A DNA stretch of 10,398 nucleotides from JBFJVZ01 sp041623895 (GTDB lineage Bacteria > Planctomycetota > Planctomycetia > Pirellulales > Pirellulaceae). Below, one piece after another: positions 1 to 5,962 of the stretch (the first letter of the stretch is position 1; each line of letters opens with the position of its first letter). The translations under genes and the position numbers were made by a program. The DNA is taken from contig JBFJVZ010000291.1 in NCBI GenBank assembly GCA_041623895.1, positions 1 to 10,398 on the forward strand. The letters run 5' to 3'. The notes under the pieces were generated by a model that had not been told where the DNA came from, searched no databases, and saw nothing but the letters and a program-made list of their open reading frames with translations.

Positions 1-108
1 ATGATGTGCCCGTTCGGACAGCAGAACCCAGTCCGCCGCGGTTGCCGGAACAGCAATGGCGCAACACAACAGTGCGGATTCAATAATGCGACGATGAATC
101 GCGGGCAT
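1..108 (-). CDS. N-terminus of a secreted protein (partial, runs off the left edge)
   Basis: An open frame begins at ATG (complement of 106-108) and stays open to base 1, giving 36 residues. The visible part reads as a classical Sec signal peptide. Two arginines (residues 6-7) precede a hydrophobic core (SALLCCAIAVPA, residues 11-22), followed by ATAA and an acidic mature start (DWVLLSE), so cleavage is likely after residue 24 or 25. It is divergent from nth, sharing a gap of about 70 bases. No strong ribosome binding site is visible; the best is an AGG about 14 bases upstream. The family cannot be named from this fragment. The alternative is non-coding DNA that translates by chance into a signal-like peptide; the fit of charge, core and cleavage site makes the gene reading more likely. 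Confidence 0.5.
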   Translation of the reverse strand, partial: MPAIHRRIIESALLCCAIAVPATAADWVLLSERAHH

Positions 109-136
109 TGACAACGCGTAACCTGATCGCGTGGTG

Positions 137-145
137 TGTAATACT
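137..145 (+). promoter_or_regulatory. possible extended -10 promoter of nth
   Basis: A TG dinucleotide at 137-138, one base, then AATACT at 140-145 resembles an extended -10 element (4 of 6 matches to TATAAT). It would start transcription near 152, about 30 bases before the GTG of nth. A perfect TTGACA lies at 108-113, but it is 26 bases from AATACT, too far to be its -35 partner. Confidence 0.2.
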
Positions 146-180
146 AAGCTCATGAACACAGCCTTGAGGATAATTCAAAC

Positions 181-831
181 GTGAAGAAGCAGGAACGGGC
201 CGATGTTGTCCGCAAGCGATTGGCCCAGCTGTATCCCGACCCGCCGATTCCGCTGGATCACCGAGACGATTTCACATTGTTGGTCGCCGTTTTGCTGAGC
301 GCCCAATGCACGGACAAGAAAGTCAACGAAATCACGCCGGAATTGTTTCGCCTGGCAGCCACGCCGCAAGCGATGAGAGATCTGGGAGAGAAACGCATCC
401 TGGAGATCATTCGTCCACTTGGGCTGTCCACGCAAAAGGCCAAGAGTCTCGCCAAGTTGTCCGCGATGCTGATCGAGAAGCACGGTGGGAAGGTGCCAAA
501 GACTTTCGAGGAATTGGAGGCTTTGCCCGGTGTCGGTCACAAAACGGCCAGCGTGGTGATGGCACAAGCGTTCGGGATTGCTGCCTTTCCCGTCGACACG
601 CATATCCATCGCCTGGCACAGCGATGGGGACTGAGCAGTGGCAAGAACGTCGAGCAAACCGAGAAAGATCTCAAGAAACTGTTTCCGCAATCGTCGTGGA
701 ACGATCTGCACCTGCAGATCATCTTTTACGGCCGCGAGTACTGCACGGCGCGAGGCTGCGATGGAACCCAATGCGAGTTGTGCCGGGAGCTCTATCCCCA
801 GCGAAAGAAAGCCGTGGTGACAAAAAAGTAG
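181..831 (+). CDS. nth: endonuclease III (Nth)
   Basis: This is a bifunctional DNA glycosylase/AP lyase of base excision repair that removes oxidised pyrimidines and nicks abasic sites. The 216 residues match the usual family length (about 211). The helix-hairpin-helix motif LPGVGHKTA is at 115-123, with catalytic lysine K121. The catalytic aspartate is D139 in PVDTHIHR. An early conserved block, LLSAQCTDKKVN, is at 38-49. Four cysteines near the C-terminus (188, 193, 198, 201) would bind the [4Fe-4S] cluster, but their spacing, CX4CX4CX2C, differs from the classical CX6CX2CX5C. The start is GTG at 181, supported by GAGGA at 166-170 ten bases upstream; no in-frame ATG lies nearby. A 10-codon frame (152-184) ends in a TGA that overlaps this GTG. 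The gene stands alone, and a palindromic repeat lies just after its stop. Confidence 0.95.
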   Translation: MKKQERADVVRKRLAQLYPDPPIPLDHRDDFTLLVAVLLSAQCTDKKVNEITPELFRLAATPQAMRDLGEKRILEIIRPLGLSTQKAKSLAKLSAMLIEKHGGKVPKTFEELEALPGVGHKTASVVMAQAFGIAAFPVDTHIHRLAQRWGLSSGKNVEQTEKDLKKLFPQSSWNDLHLQIIFYGREYCTARGCDGTQCELCRELYPQRKKAVVTKK

Positions 832-841
832 TTTCGCGTTA

Positions 842-967
842 CTAGGCTTTGTCTCAAAAGTCGTAGCCGGAGTCGCCAGACTTCGGTCCGCGTCTTGGAA
901 AACCTGAATTCTGGCGAATCCAGCTACGTGTTCACGACTATTTTTTGAGTTTTGAGACAAAGCCTAG
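842..967. repeat. MITE-like palindromic element with 18-bp perfect inverted ends
   Basis: The outer arms are exact reverse complements over 18 bases: 842-859 (CTAGGCTTTGTCTCAAAA) and 950-967. Inside, 862-882 (core GTAGCCGGAGTCGCCAGA) pairs imperfectly with 909-928 (CTGGCGAATCCAGCTACG), so nearly the whole element can fold into one long hairpin. It is far too short to encode a transposase and has no plausible ORF of its own. Both ends carry CTAG, which could be a 4-base target duplication around GCTTTGTCTCAAAA ends, or TA could be a 2-base duplication around GGCTTTG ends. A non-autonomous transposon derivative (MITE) is the best reading. It could also act as a bidirectional terminator after nth. 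Confidence 0.75.
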
Positions 968-1054
968 CTGGAGGTAGTCTCGGTAGGCCAGAACTTGGAG
1001 AGTGTCCGGCTTAGGAACCGCTGAGCAACAATCACAAAGAAGAACCACGGAGTT

Positions 1055-1160
1055 GTGGCAGCGTCTAGCCGCGGGGAAATTCGCGTTCAGATGCCGATTC
1101 CTGGGGCTGCGGAATGCTCGCTCAGACGAGCAATCCTGGCCCCTGGCTAGACGCTGCCAC
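1055..1160. repeat. 106-bp palindromic repeat, unrelated to the one upstream
   Basis: The 16-base arm GTGGCAGCGTCTAGCC (1055-1070) is repeated as its exact complement at 1145-1160. Pairing continues inward with one mismatch into GGG (1073-1075) and CCC (1140-1142). A small 6-bp hairpin with arms TGCTCG and CGAGCA sits inside the loop, near 1114-1132. No flanking target duplication is visible. It may be a dispersed REP/MITE-type element; its copy number cannot be judged from one window. Confidence 0.65.
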
Positions 1161-1250
1161 TGCGACGCAGTTGTCGTATGGTGGTGACGAACGAAAAAGA
1201 ATCCAGTGGCAATTTTCGCTCGCACCGTCAACCGCCGCTAGACTTGGATC

Positions 1251-2078
1251 ATGGAAGAAGGCGATTGGAAAATACTGAGATGGATGGCGAACCATCGCAG
1301 GACCACGGGCTTGGTGACTTTGGCCGTGTTTGCCTACGGTCTGTTTGGTTGCTGGCCAGCGATCACGGCAGAGCTGCCGCGTTTTGATCGCTGGCATCGA
1401 TGGTTGTTATGGACCGGTGACCTGGCGGCCTTGCTGGCAGTGGTTGTTTGGACGATTCGCAAGCCACCTGACGAGGCGTCTGATTACACGCGTGCGGTGA
1501 AACGGGCAACGATCGCCATCATGGTCGCGATCAGCTTCGATATCGCGGTAACCGTTTACGGATTGGAAAGTGAGCGTCGTTCGTGGCTGGGTTCGACCGC
1601 GGCCGTGGCAACGGTAACGAAAACGTCCACACGTGTCGTGCAGCTTGCCCAGCCGAAGAGGTACTACGTTATCGACTTTGAGTTCCCGGACTTGGCCGGT
1701 AATTCGCATCCCGGCCGTCTGGAGTTTTCTCAATTCGGCGATGACGAAATGCCGAACTGGAAGAAGATCCTGTTGGCTGCGGTTGAGAATAATCGGAAGA
1801 AAATCGATATCGTCTATGATCCTGAGCGACCGGCCAGGGTCTGGGCCAAAGAGCAAGCTTGGGGTCATGGTGCGCGGTTGGGCATGATTTGTATGTGCAT
1901 TCACATATTTCAGATCACGATGCTTGGCGGTTTTGTCTACCACGTTTTGGTGCAGCGAAATCGCGAAGCGTTTTCGCCGGAAATCAGCGAGGTAACGTCG
2001 GTGCTGCCGCTGGTTGTCGAAGCGATCACGCTGGCGATCATTGGCAGCGCCGCGCTGTGGATGGGTTCGCTGGCCTAG
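1251..2078 (+). CDS. membrane protein with DUF3592-like domain, function unknown
   Basis: This 275-residue protein has five likely membrane helices: about 20-38, 51-68, 86-104, 209-233 and 251-272. Between helices 3 and 4 is a soluble domain (about 105-207) with the block YYVIDFEFPDLAGNSHPG at 138-155 and KKIDIVYDPERPARVW at 183-198. That pattern, a strand-rich segment ending in a hydrophobic-VYDP-x-x-P motif before a helix, resembles the DUF3592 family of membrane-anchored proteins of unknown role. The ATG at 1251 is the first in-frame start and has no clear Shine-Dalgarno site; the next ATG is residue 12 (1284), still ahead of helix 1. The gene is monocistronic, with a repeat-rich gap upstream and a hairpin downstream before a convergent gene. 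The coding call is firm; the family assignment is from pattern memory only. Confidence 0.75.
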   Translation: MEEGDWKILRWMANHRRTTGLVTLAVFAYGLFGCWPAITAELPRFDRWHRWLLWTGDLAALLAVVVWTIRKPPDEASDYTRAVKRATIAIMVAISFDIAVTVYGLESERRSWLGSTAAVATVTKTSTRVVQLAQPKRYYVIDFEFPDLAGNSHPGRLEFSQFGDDEMPNWKKILLAAVENNRKKIDIVYDPERPARVWAKEQAWGHGARLGMICMCIHIFQITMLGGFVYHVLVQRNREAFSPEISEVTSVLPLVVEAITLAIIGSAALWMGSLA

Positions 2079-2107
2079 AGCATTTTCAACAACGATGTAG
2101 CGATGTC

Positions 2108-2191
2108 GGGAAAAAGGGTCGCAGGTCGGAGCCCAAAAGTGCAAAGCACCCGAAGGGCCGTTCCAGCTTTTGGGGTTCGACCCCTTTTCCC
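2108..2191. terminator. long imperfect hairpin between convergent genes, possible bidirectional terminator
   Basis: GGGAAAAAGGGTCG (2108-2121) pairs with CGACCCCTTTTCCC (2178-2191) with one mismatch. An inner pair follows: AGCCCAAAAG (2130-2139) with CTTTTGGGGTT (2167-2177). The A-rich run in one arm and T-rich run in the other give a U-rich side to the RNA in either direction. It fills the gap between the stop codons of the two convergent genes. It may also be a copy of a dispersed palindromic repeat. Confidence 0.5.
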
Positions 2192-2196
2192 AACGT

Positions 2197-2667
2197 TCAC
2201 TTCAGCATTCGCGTATCGTGCACACCGCAGACGCGACGCACGATGAATGGTCCGAGTACGAATTCTTTCAGCGAGCCAAAAAGAATCACGCCGATCACCG
2301 CAAAGGTGAAGATCATCAGCAATAGAATCGTCCAACGCTCGTCGCGAAATCCGATCACGGCAACCACAATGCCTGCGAATAATCCGAATGCGGCTGAGAT
2401 CAGCAGAAACACCCGGGAGCACAGGAATCGTTGTAGACCGCTGGCACCGGCACTGTGGCGGGCGTAGTAATCCGTAATCTTTTCGCCGGTATCCGACCAG
2501 GCAAATTCGGACAATGGAAAATAATCCATGCACGATTCGCACCACGTGCGTTGCATGTCGGAGAGAGGATCGGAAATCGTCTGAAAAGCTTCTCCGCCGA
2601 CGATCGTTTCGGTGGAACAATCCTGATGAGTGTAGACACGAGCTTCGGGGATTTCACTGTCGTTCAT
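2197..2667 (-). CDS. small two-helix membrane protein with possible zinc ribbon
   Basis: This is a 156-residue protein of unknown function. The N-terminal soluble part carries H14 and C17, then C43-x2-C46 (WCESCMDYFP), a spacing that could bind zinc. It is followed by the acidic/aromatic stretch FAWSDTGEKITDYYA at 55-69. Two membrane helices follow, at about 85-107 and 112-131, ending in a short basic tail (VRRVCGVHDTRMLK). The ATG at 2667 was chosen because AGG lies nine bases upstream. An upstream in-frame ATG at 2754 would add 29 Ser/Thr-rich residues, but it lacks a ribosome binding site and its codons look non-coding. With the longer start the gene begins only 12 bases after the proB stop; with the chosen start the gap is 99 bases. 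It lies on the same strand as proB and could be cotranscribed. It converges on the preceding membrane protein gene. Confidence 0.7.
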   Translation of the reverse strand: MNDSEIPEARVYTHQDCSTETIVGGEAFQTISDPLSDMQRTWCESCMDYFPLSEFAWSDTGEKITDYYARHSAGASGLQRFLCSRVFLLISAAFGLFAGIVVAVIGFRDERWTILLLMIFTFAVIGVILFGSLKEFVLGPFIVRRVCGVHDTRMLK

Positions 2668-2766
2668 GGTGGTCTGCCTGAGTGATCCGATGACGAACTG
2701 GTGTTCTGTCAAGTCTGAATAGTTGGGCGATGTAGTAGTGGAATTCGAGCGCATTTCGATGTGAGT

Positions 2767-3921
2767 TCAATCTCGATTGAGGACCAGGTTGTCGCGGTGG
2801 ACGACACTCTCGTAAGGTCGATGACCGAGAATTTCGCTGACTTGGTCGCTTGGTTTGCCGATGATTTTTCTGACTTCGGCGGCGGGGTAATTACACAGCC
2901 CACGAGCGATTTCGTTGCCCTCGGGATCGCGCAAGGCGACAACGGACCCGCTCTCAAAATTCCCAATCACAGCCGTGATGCCAATCGCCAGCAGGCTGCG
3001 GCCTTTTTCACGGACAGCTGTGGCGGCGCCGGCATCCAAATGAAGGCTTCCTTCCACGCGCGCGGCCGTACCGATCCAACGGCGGCGGCCGCGAATCGAT
3101 TTTTCGGGCGGTGGAAACAGCGTTCCCACATCGTCTCCGGCCATGATGCGATCCAGAATGTCGTCCTCGTGACCTGGCCCGATGATGGTCGGATGTCCGT
3201 GGGAAGTGGCAATTCGCGCGGCGGTCAGTTTGCTGGCCATGCCGCCTTTGCTGAGACCGCCGCGGTGGTCTTGGGCGAGAGCAAAGACATCTTCATCAAG
3301 CGTGCGGACCAAATCGATTCGCTTGCTGGCGGGATCATCGGGCGGTCCATCGTACAGCCCATCGACATCCGACAGAATGATCAGCAGCGCATGGCTTAGC
3401 AGTCCGGCGACGTGGGCCGCCATACGATCGTTGTCTCCGAATGCGGTCATCAATTCGTCGACCGCCACACAGTCGTTTTCGTTAACGACCGCGATCGCAC
3501 CGAATTCGTGAATCTGGATAAGGGCGTTTCGCACATTCAGGTAAGAATCACGATGCTGCAATTCGGCTAGCGTGAGTAAGACTTGTGCGGCATGACGGCC
3601 TGATTTTGCGATCGCAGCCTCGTAGGCTTGGATCAAACCGGTTTGGCCGATGGCCGCGACGGCTTGCAGTTGGGCCAGTCCTGTGGGGCGTGTCGAGAGG
3701 CCTAGCTTGCCCAGGCCTGCTGCCACGGCACCGCTGCTGACGACGACGGTTTGACGTCCCGCATCGGCGATCCTGCACAGTCCAGCTGCCAAATTGTCCA
3801 CTCGACGGTGATCCAATTTCCCAGCCCGGGTGGTCAGCACACGCGTGCCGACTTTGACGACCACGCTGTCAGCATGGTCGATTGCCGTGCGGCGAAGTTC
3901 GGCAGCGGTTGGATCAGCCAC
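2767..3921 (-). CDS. proB: glutamate 5-kinase
   Basis: ProB phosphorylates L-glutamate with ATP to gamma-glutamyl phosphate, the first committed step of proline synthesis, in the cytoplasm. From the GTG at 3921 it has 384 residues, close to E. coli ProB (367). The amino acid kinase domain (about 18-260) shows VVVKVGTRVLT at 20-30, VSSGAVAAG at 61-69, VNENDCV at 146-152, FGDND at 161-165, SDVDGLY at 184-190 and GGMASKL at 226-232. A C-terminal PUA domain covers about 280-375 (GTAARVEGSLHLDAGA at 284-299). The frame stays open to an ATG at 4143, but the added 74 residues are low-complexity (GFAEPP-type repeats made by the 24-bp tandem repeat) and unlike ProB. GTG 3921 leaves the usual short lead before the first strand. 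No Shine-Dalgarno site precedes it. proA is not adjacent. It is divergent from purF. Confidence 0.93.
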   Translation of the reverse strand: MADPTAAELRRTAIDHADSVVVKVGTRVLTTRAGKLDHRRVDNLAAGLCRIADAGRQTVVVSSGAVAAGLGKLGLSTRPTGLAQLQAVAAIGQTGLIQAYEAAIAKSGRHAAQVLLTLAELQHRDSYLNVRNALIQIHEFGAIAVVNENDCVAVDELMTAFGDNDRMAAHVAGLLSHALLIILSDVDGLYDGPPDDPASKRIDLVRTLDEDVFALAQDHRGGLSKGGMASKLTAARIATSHGHPTIIGPGHEDDILDRIMAGDDVGTLFPPPEKSIRGRRRWIGTAARVEGSLHLDAGAATAVREKGRSLLAIGITAVIGNFESGSVVALRDPEGNEIARGLCNYPAAEVRKIIGKPSDQVSEILGHRPYESVVHRDNLVLNRD

Positions 3922-3934
3922 GGTCGTAGGGGAG

Positions 3935-3940
3935 ATAATA
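3935..3940 (-). promoter_or_regulatory. possible -10 element of proB
   Basis: Read on the minus strand, TATTAT (5 of 6 to TATAAT) ends 13 bases before the proposed proB GTG, with no convincing -35 in front. If used, the transcript leader would be only about 6 bases long, which would fit the missing ribosome binding site. This is speculative. Confidence 0.2.
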
Positions 3941-4048
3941 GTTTGGTAATCGATTTCGGCACTCTTGTGCTCTCGGGAGTGTCGGATTGTTATGGGGAAT
4001 CGACGACCTTGGAAGGCCGAGGTACAAAAACGAGTAGTCCCCCGTGCT

Positions 4049-4120
4049 GGAGCCTCGGCAAGGCCCAACTCGGGAGGCTCGGCAAAGCCCGGCGCTGGAG
4101 GCTCGGCAAAGCCCGGCTCG
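4049..4120 (+). repeat. three tandem copies of a 24-bp repeat
   Basis: Copies are at 4049-4072, 4073-4096 and 4097-4120, each exactly 24 bases. The shared pattern is GGAGGCTCGGCAAAGCCCGG followed by four variable bases; copies 2 and 3 differ only at the last bases, and copy 1 has a few more changes. The array lies in the 266-base divergent gap between proB and purF. Because 24 is a multiple of 3, every frame across it is open and repetitive, which explains the falsely extended reading frames of both neighbours. Confidence 0.9.
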
Positions 4121-4187
4121 GCAACTACTGCACAGCCGGGCATTCATTCCTTCGCCAAAGTTCATTCCACAGGACGGCACTCTCGAC

Positions 4188-5801
4188 ATGAGCGAATTAC
4201 ACCACGAGTGCGGTGTGGCAGCCATTTATCATCTTTCCGGGCGCGGACGCAGCCCCGTGTGTCCCAAGGAAGGCCCCCGACAGGTTTCTCGGTTGTTGCC
4301 ACGGATGATGCTTGACATCCAAAATCGTGGCCAGTTGGCCGCCGGGATGACTACCTACAACCCGGACCAGCCGGCGCTGCTGACCACGCGTAAGGACGTC
4401 GGCACGGTCACGGAAGTTTTCCGGCTCAACCATCGTGCTAAGGTCGAATCACTGATGCGGCACTTGGCCGGCTGTGCAGCGATTGGCCACGTTCGTTACG
4501 CTACCTGCGGCCAAGACGATCGCGATTACGCTCAGCCGTTCGTGCGGCGACACATCCACAAACGTAAATGGTTCAGTTTTGGCTTCAATGGTCAATTATC
4601 GAATTACGGATTGCTGAAAGAGCGTTTGCTGGCCGATGGCGACCATCATTTATCGCTGGACACCGACACGGAAATCATTCTGCACGAGTTTGGCCGTGTG
4701 CTCAGCAAGGCCCCCGGTCGGATTGAGTGGATCGACGTGCTGCGCGAAACGACCTCCGGTTTTGACGGGGCCTATTCATTGGCCCTGTTGACGGCCGAGG
4801 GCGAAATGATCGTGGCTCGCGATCCGCTGGGCATCAAGCCGATGTGTTACGTTCACGAAGGCCCGCTGTTCGCCGCGGCCAGTGAAAGCGTTGCCTTGTT
4901 GAACTTGGGATTTGAGAATGAACAGATCAAATCTCTTCCGCCGGGCTGCGCGATCATCGTCGACTCGGAACAGGGTGTGCGATTGGAACGATTCGCCGAA
5001 GAGCGGACACCCAAGCATTGCTTCTTTGAGTGGATCTATTTTGCCAACGTTGCCAGTACGCTGGACGATCGCAGCGTTTACATCAGCAGGACTCGGTTGG
5101 GCGAAGAACTGGCACGGGCGGAACGCGAAATAAATCGGGTGCCGCTGGATAGTGAAGACACGATCGTTGTTCCTGTGCCCGACACCAGCAAAGCAGCTGC
5201 TGACGCGATGGCTTATGAACTTTCCATCCCTTCGCGCGAAGGTTTGATTCGAAATCGCTATGCCGGGCGAACATTCATCGAAGGTGGTCGGGCGCGGAAG
5301 GCTAAGGCAGCGATCAAATACACGCCGCTTCGAGAAGTTCTGGAAGGCAAATGCGTGATCCTGGTCGAAGATTCGATTGTTCGCAGTACCACCATGAACG
5401 TACTGTTGGATCGCATTCGCACCGTTGGCGGCGCCAAGGAGATTCACGTCCGAGTCGCCTGCCCGCCGATCGTGGCTCCCTGCTTCTACGGCATCGACAT
5501 GAGCACCATCGATCAGTTGATTGCCCCCAAATACTTCGGTATCGAAGGCAAGTTGACGGACGAGGCCCAGCAGAAACTGGCCGATGATCTGGGTGCCGAT
5601 TCACTTCGCTACCTGCCCGTGGAAGCGATTGCCAGAGCAATCGGTATTTCTGACGAGAAACTGTGTCGTGCTTGCGTGACCGGCGAATATCCGACAGCCT
5701 GCGGACAGCACTTGTATCAGATTGCCTTGGATAATCGTGGCTCCAAAGTTGACAAGCAGCGAACCTATGAGCAGCTTGCCGCAGCGGTCGCGGCCGACTG
5801 A
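4188..5801 (+). CDS. purF: amidophosphoribosyltransferase (PurF)
   Basis: PurF transfers ammonia from glutamine to PRPP to give 5-phosphoribosylamine, the first step of purine synthesis, in the cytoplasm. It has 537 residues from ATG 4188. The start gives MSELHHE followed by C8-GV, so C8 would be the N-terminal glutaminase nucleophile after removal of a 7-residue propeptide, as in the B. subtilis-type enzyme. The class II glutaminase domain shows HVRYAT at 101-106 and FNGQLSN at 133-139. The phosphoribosyltransferase domain carries the PRPP loop VILVEDSIVRSTT at 390-402; the common form has G where S400 stands. C278, C432, C493 and C496 match the four cysteines that hold the [4Fe-4S] cluster in the B. 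subtilis enzyme (CFFEWIYFA, PCFYGID, LCRACVTG contexts). An upstream in-frame ATG at 4044 would add 48 repeat-encoded residues and block exposure of C8, so it was rejected. AGGA at 4171-4174 is a weak, distant ribosome binding site. It stands alone, without other pur genes. Confidence 0.95.
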   Translation: MSELHHECGVAAIYHLSGRGRSPVCPKEGPRQVSRLLPRMMLDIQNRGQLAAGMTTYNPDQPALLTTRKDVGTVTEVFRLNHRAKVESLMRHLAGCAAIGHVRYATCGQDDRDYAQPFVRRHIHKRKWFSFGFNGQLSNYGLLKERLLADGDHHLSLDTDTEIILHEFGRVLSKAPGRIEWIDVLRETTSGFDGAYSLALLTAEGEMIVARDPLGIKPMCYVHEGPLFAAASESVALLNLGFENEQIKSLPPGCAIIVDSEQGVRLERFAEERTPKHCFFEWIYFANVASTLDDRSVYISRTRLGEELARAEREINRVPLDSEDTIVVPVPDTSKAAADAMAYELSIPSREGLIRNRYAGRTFIEGGRARKAKAAIKYTPLREVLEGKCVILVEDSIVRSTTMNVLLDRIRTVGGAKEIHVRVACPPIVAPCFYGIDMSTIDQLIAPKYFGIEGKLTDEAQQKLADDLGADSLRYLPVEAIARAIGISDEKLCRACVTGEYPTACGQHLYQIALDNRGSKVDKQRTYEQLAAAVAAD

Positions 5802-5888
5802 ATGCTGCCGGCTATCGACGGGTGGTATCTGCAGGGGTCGAAAGCCCGACCAGGTGAACTGAGCGGAGACGCTGATCTCCACTGGGGC

Positions 5889-5917
5889 GATACAGCTTCC
5901 CGCGCTCGGGTTACAAT
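5889..5917 (+). promoter_or_regulatory. candidate promoter of the FAD oxidoreductase gene
   Basis: TACAAT at 5912-5917 matches TATAAT at 5 of 6 positions. At a 17-base spacer, GATACA (5889-5894) matches only the last three bases of TTGACA. The start site would be near 5924, leaving a leader of about 40 bases. The rest of the 5802-5962 gap shows only small 5-bp hairpins and a T-run (5946-5953) without a stem. Confidence 0.3.
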
Positions 5918-5962
5918 CAAAAGGGATACCATTACCGAACGTCGTCTTTTTTTGGATCAGAC

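Larger units (their letters stand above)
832..1250. other. 419-base intergenic gap with two palindromic elements
   Basis: No credible gene was found between nth and the next CDS on either strand. The gap holds two separate palindromic elements (842-967 and 1055-1160), described individually. The remaining 968-1054 and 1161-1250 show no motif, RNA gene or clear promoter that I can identify. Confidence 0.6.

Noticed and set aside
175..960. Long minus-strand open frame over nth
   Set aside because: It is antisense to a well-conserved nth, its N-terminus is the palindromic element, and the translation resembles no family.
1407..2144. 245-residue minus-strand open frame over the DUF3592-like gene
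   Set aside because: Arg/His-rich antisense translation that starts in the intergenic hairpin; the sense frame has clear membrane helices.
2761..3399. Plus-strand open frame over proB
   Set aside because: Shadow of proB; kinase motifs are clear on the opposite strand.
3922..4143. 74-residue N-terminal extension of ProB to ATG 4143
   Set aside because: Low-complexity residues generated by the 24-bp repeat, unlike any ProB; the GTG at 3921 gives a normal family N-terminus.
4044..4187. 48-residue N-terminal extension of PurF to ATG 4044
   Set aside because: Repeat-derived residues; the catalytic C8 needs a short removable propeptide, which ATG 4188 provides.
3965..4315. Plus-strand frame with GGSAKPG repeats across the divergent gap
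   Set aside because: The repetition comes from the 24-bp DNA repeat; the frame runs into purF out of phase and has no start signal.
4776..5447. 223-residue minus-strand open frame over purF
   Set aside because: Antisense shadow of conserved PurF motifs.
5802..5962. Rho-independent terminator after purF
   Set aside because: The T-run at 5946-5953 has no stable stem before it, and the 5-bp hairpins elsewhere in the gap lack T-tracts.
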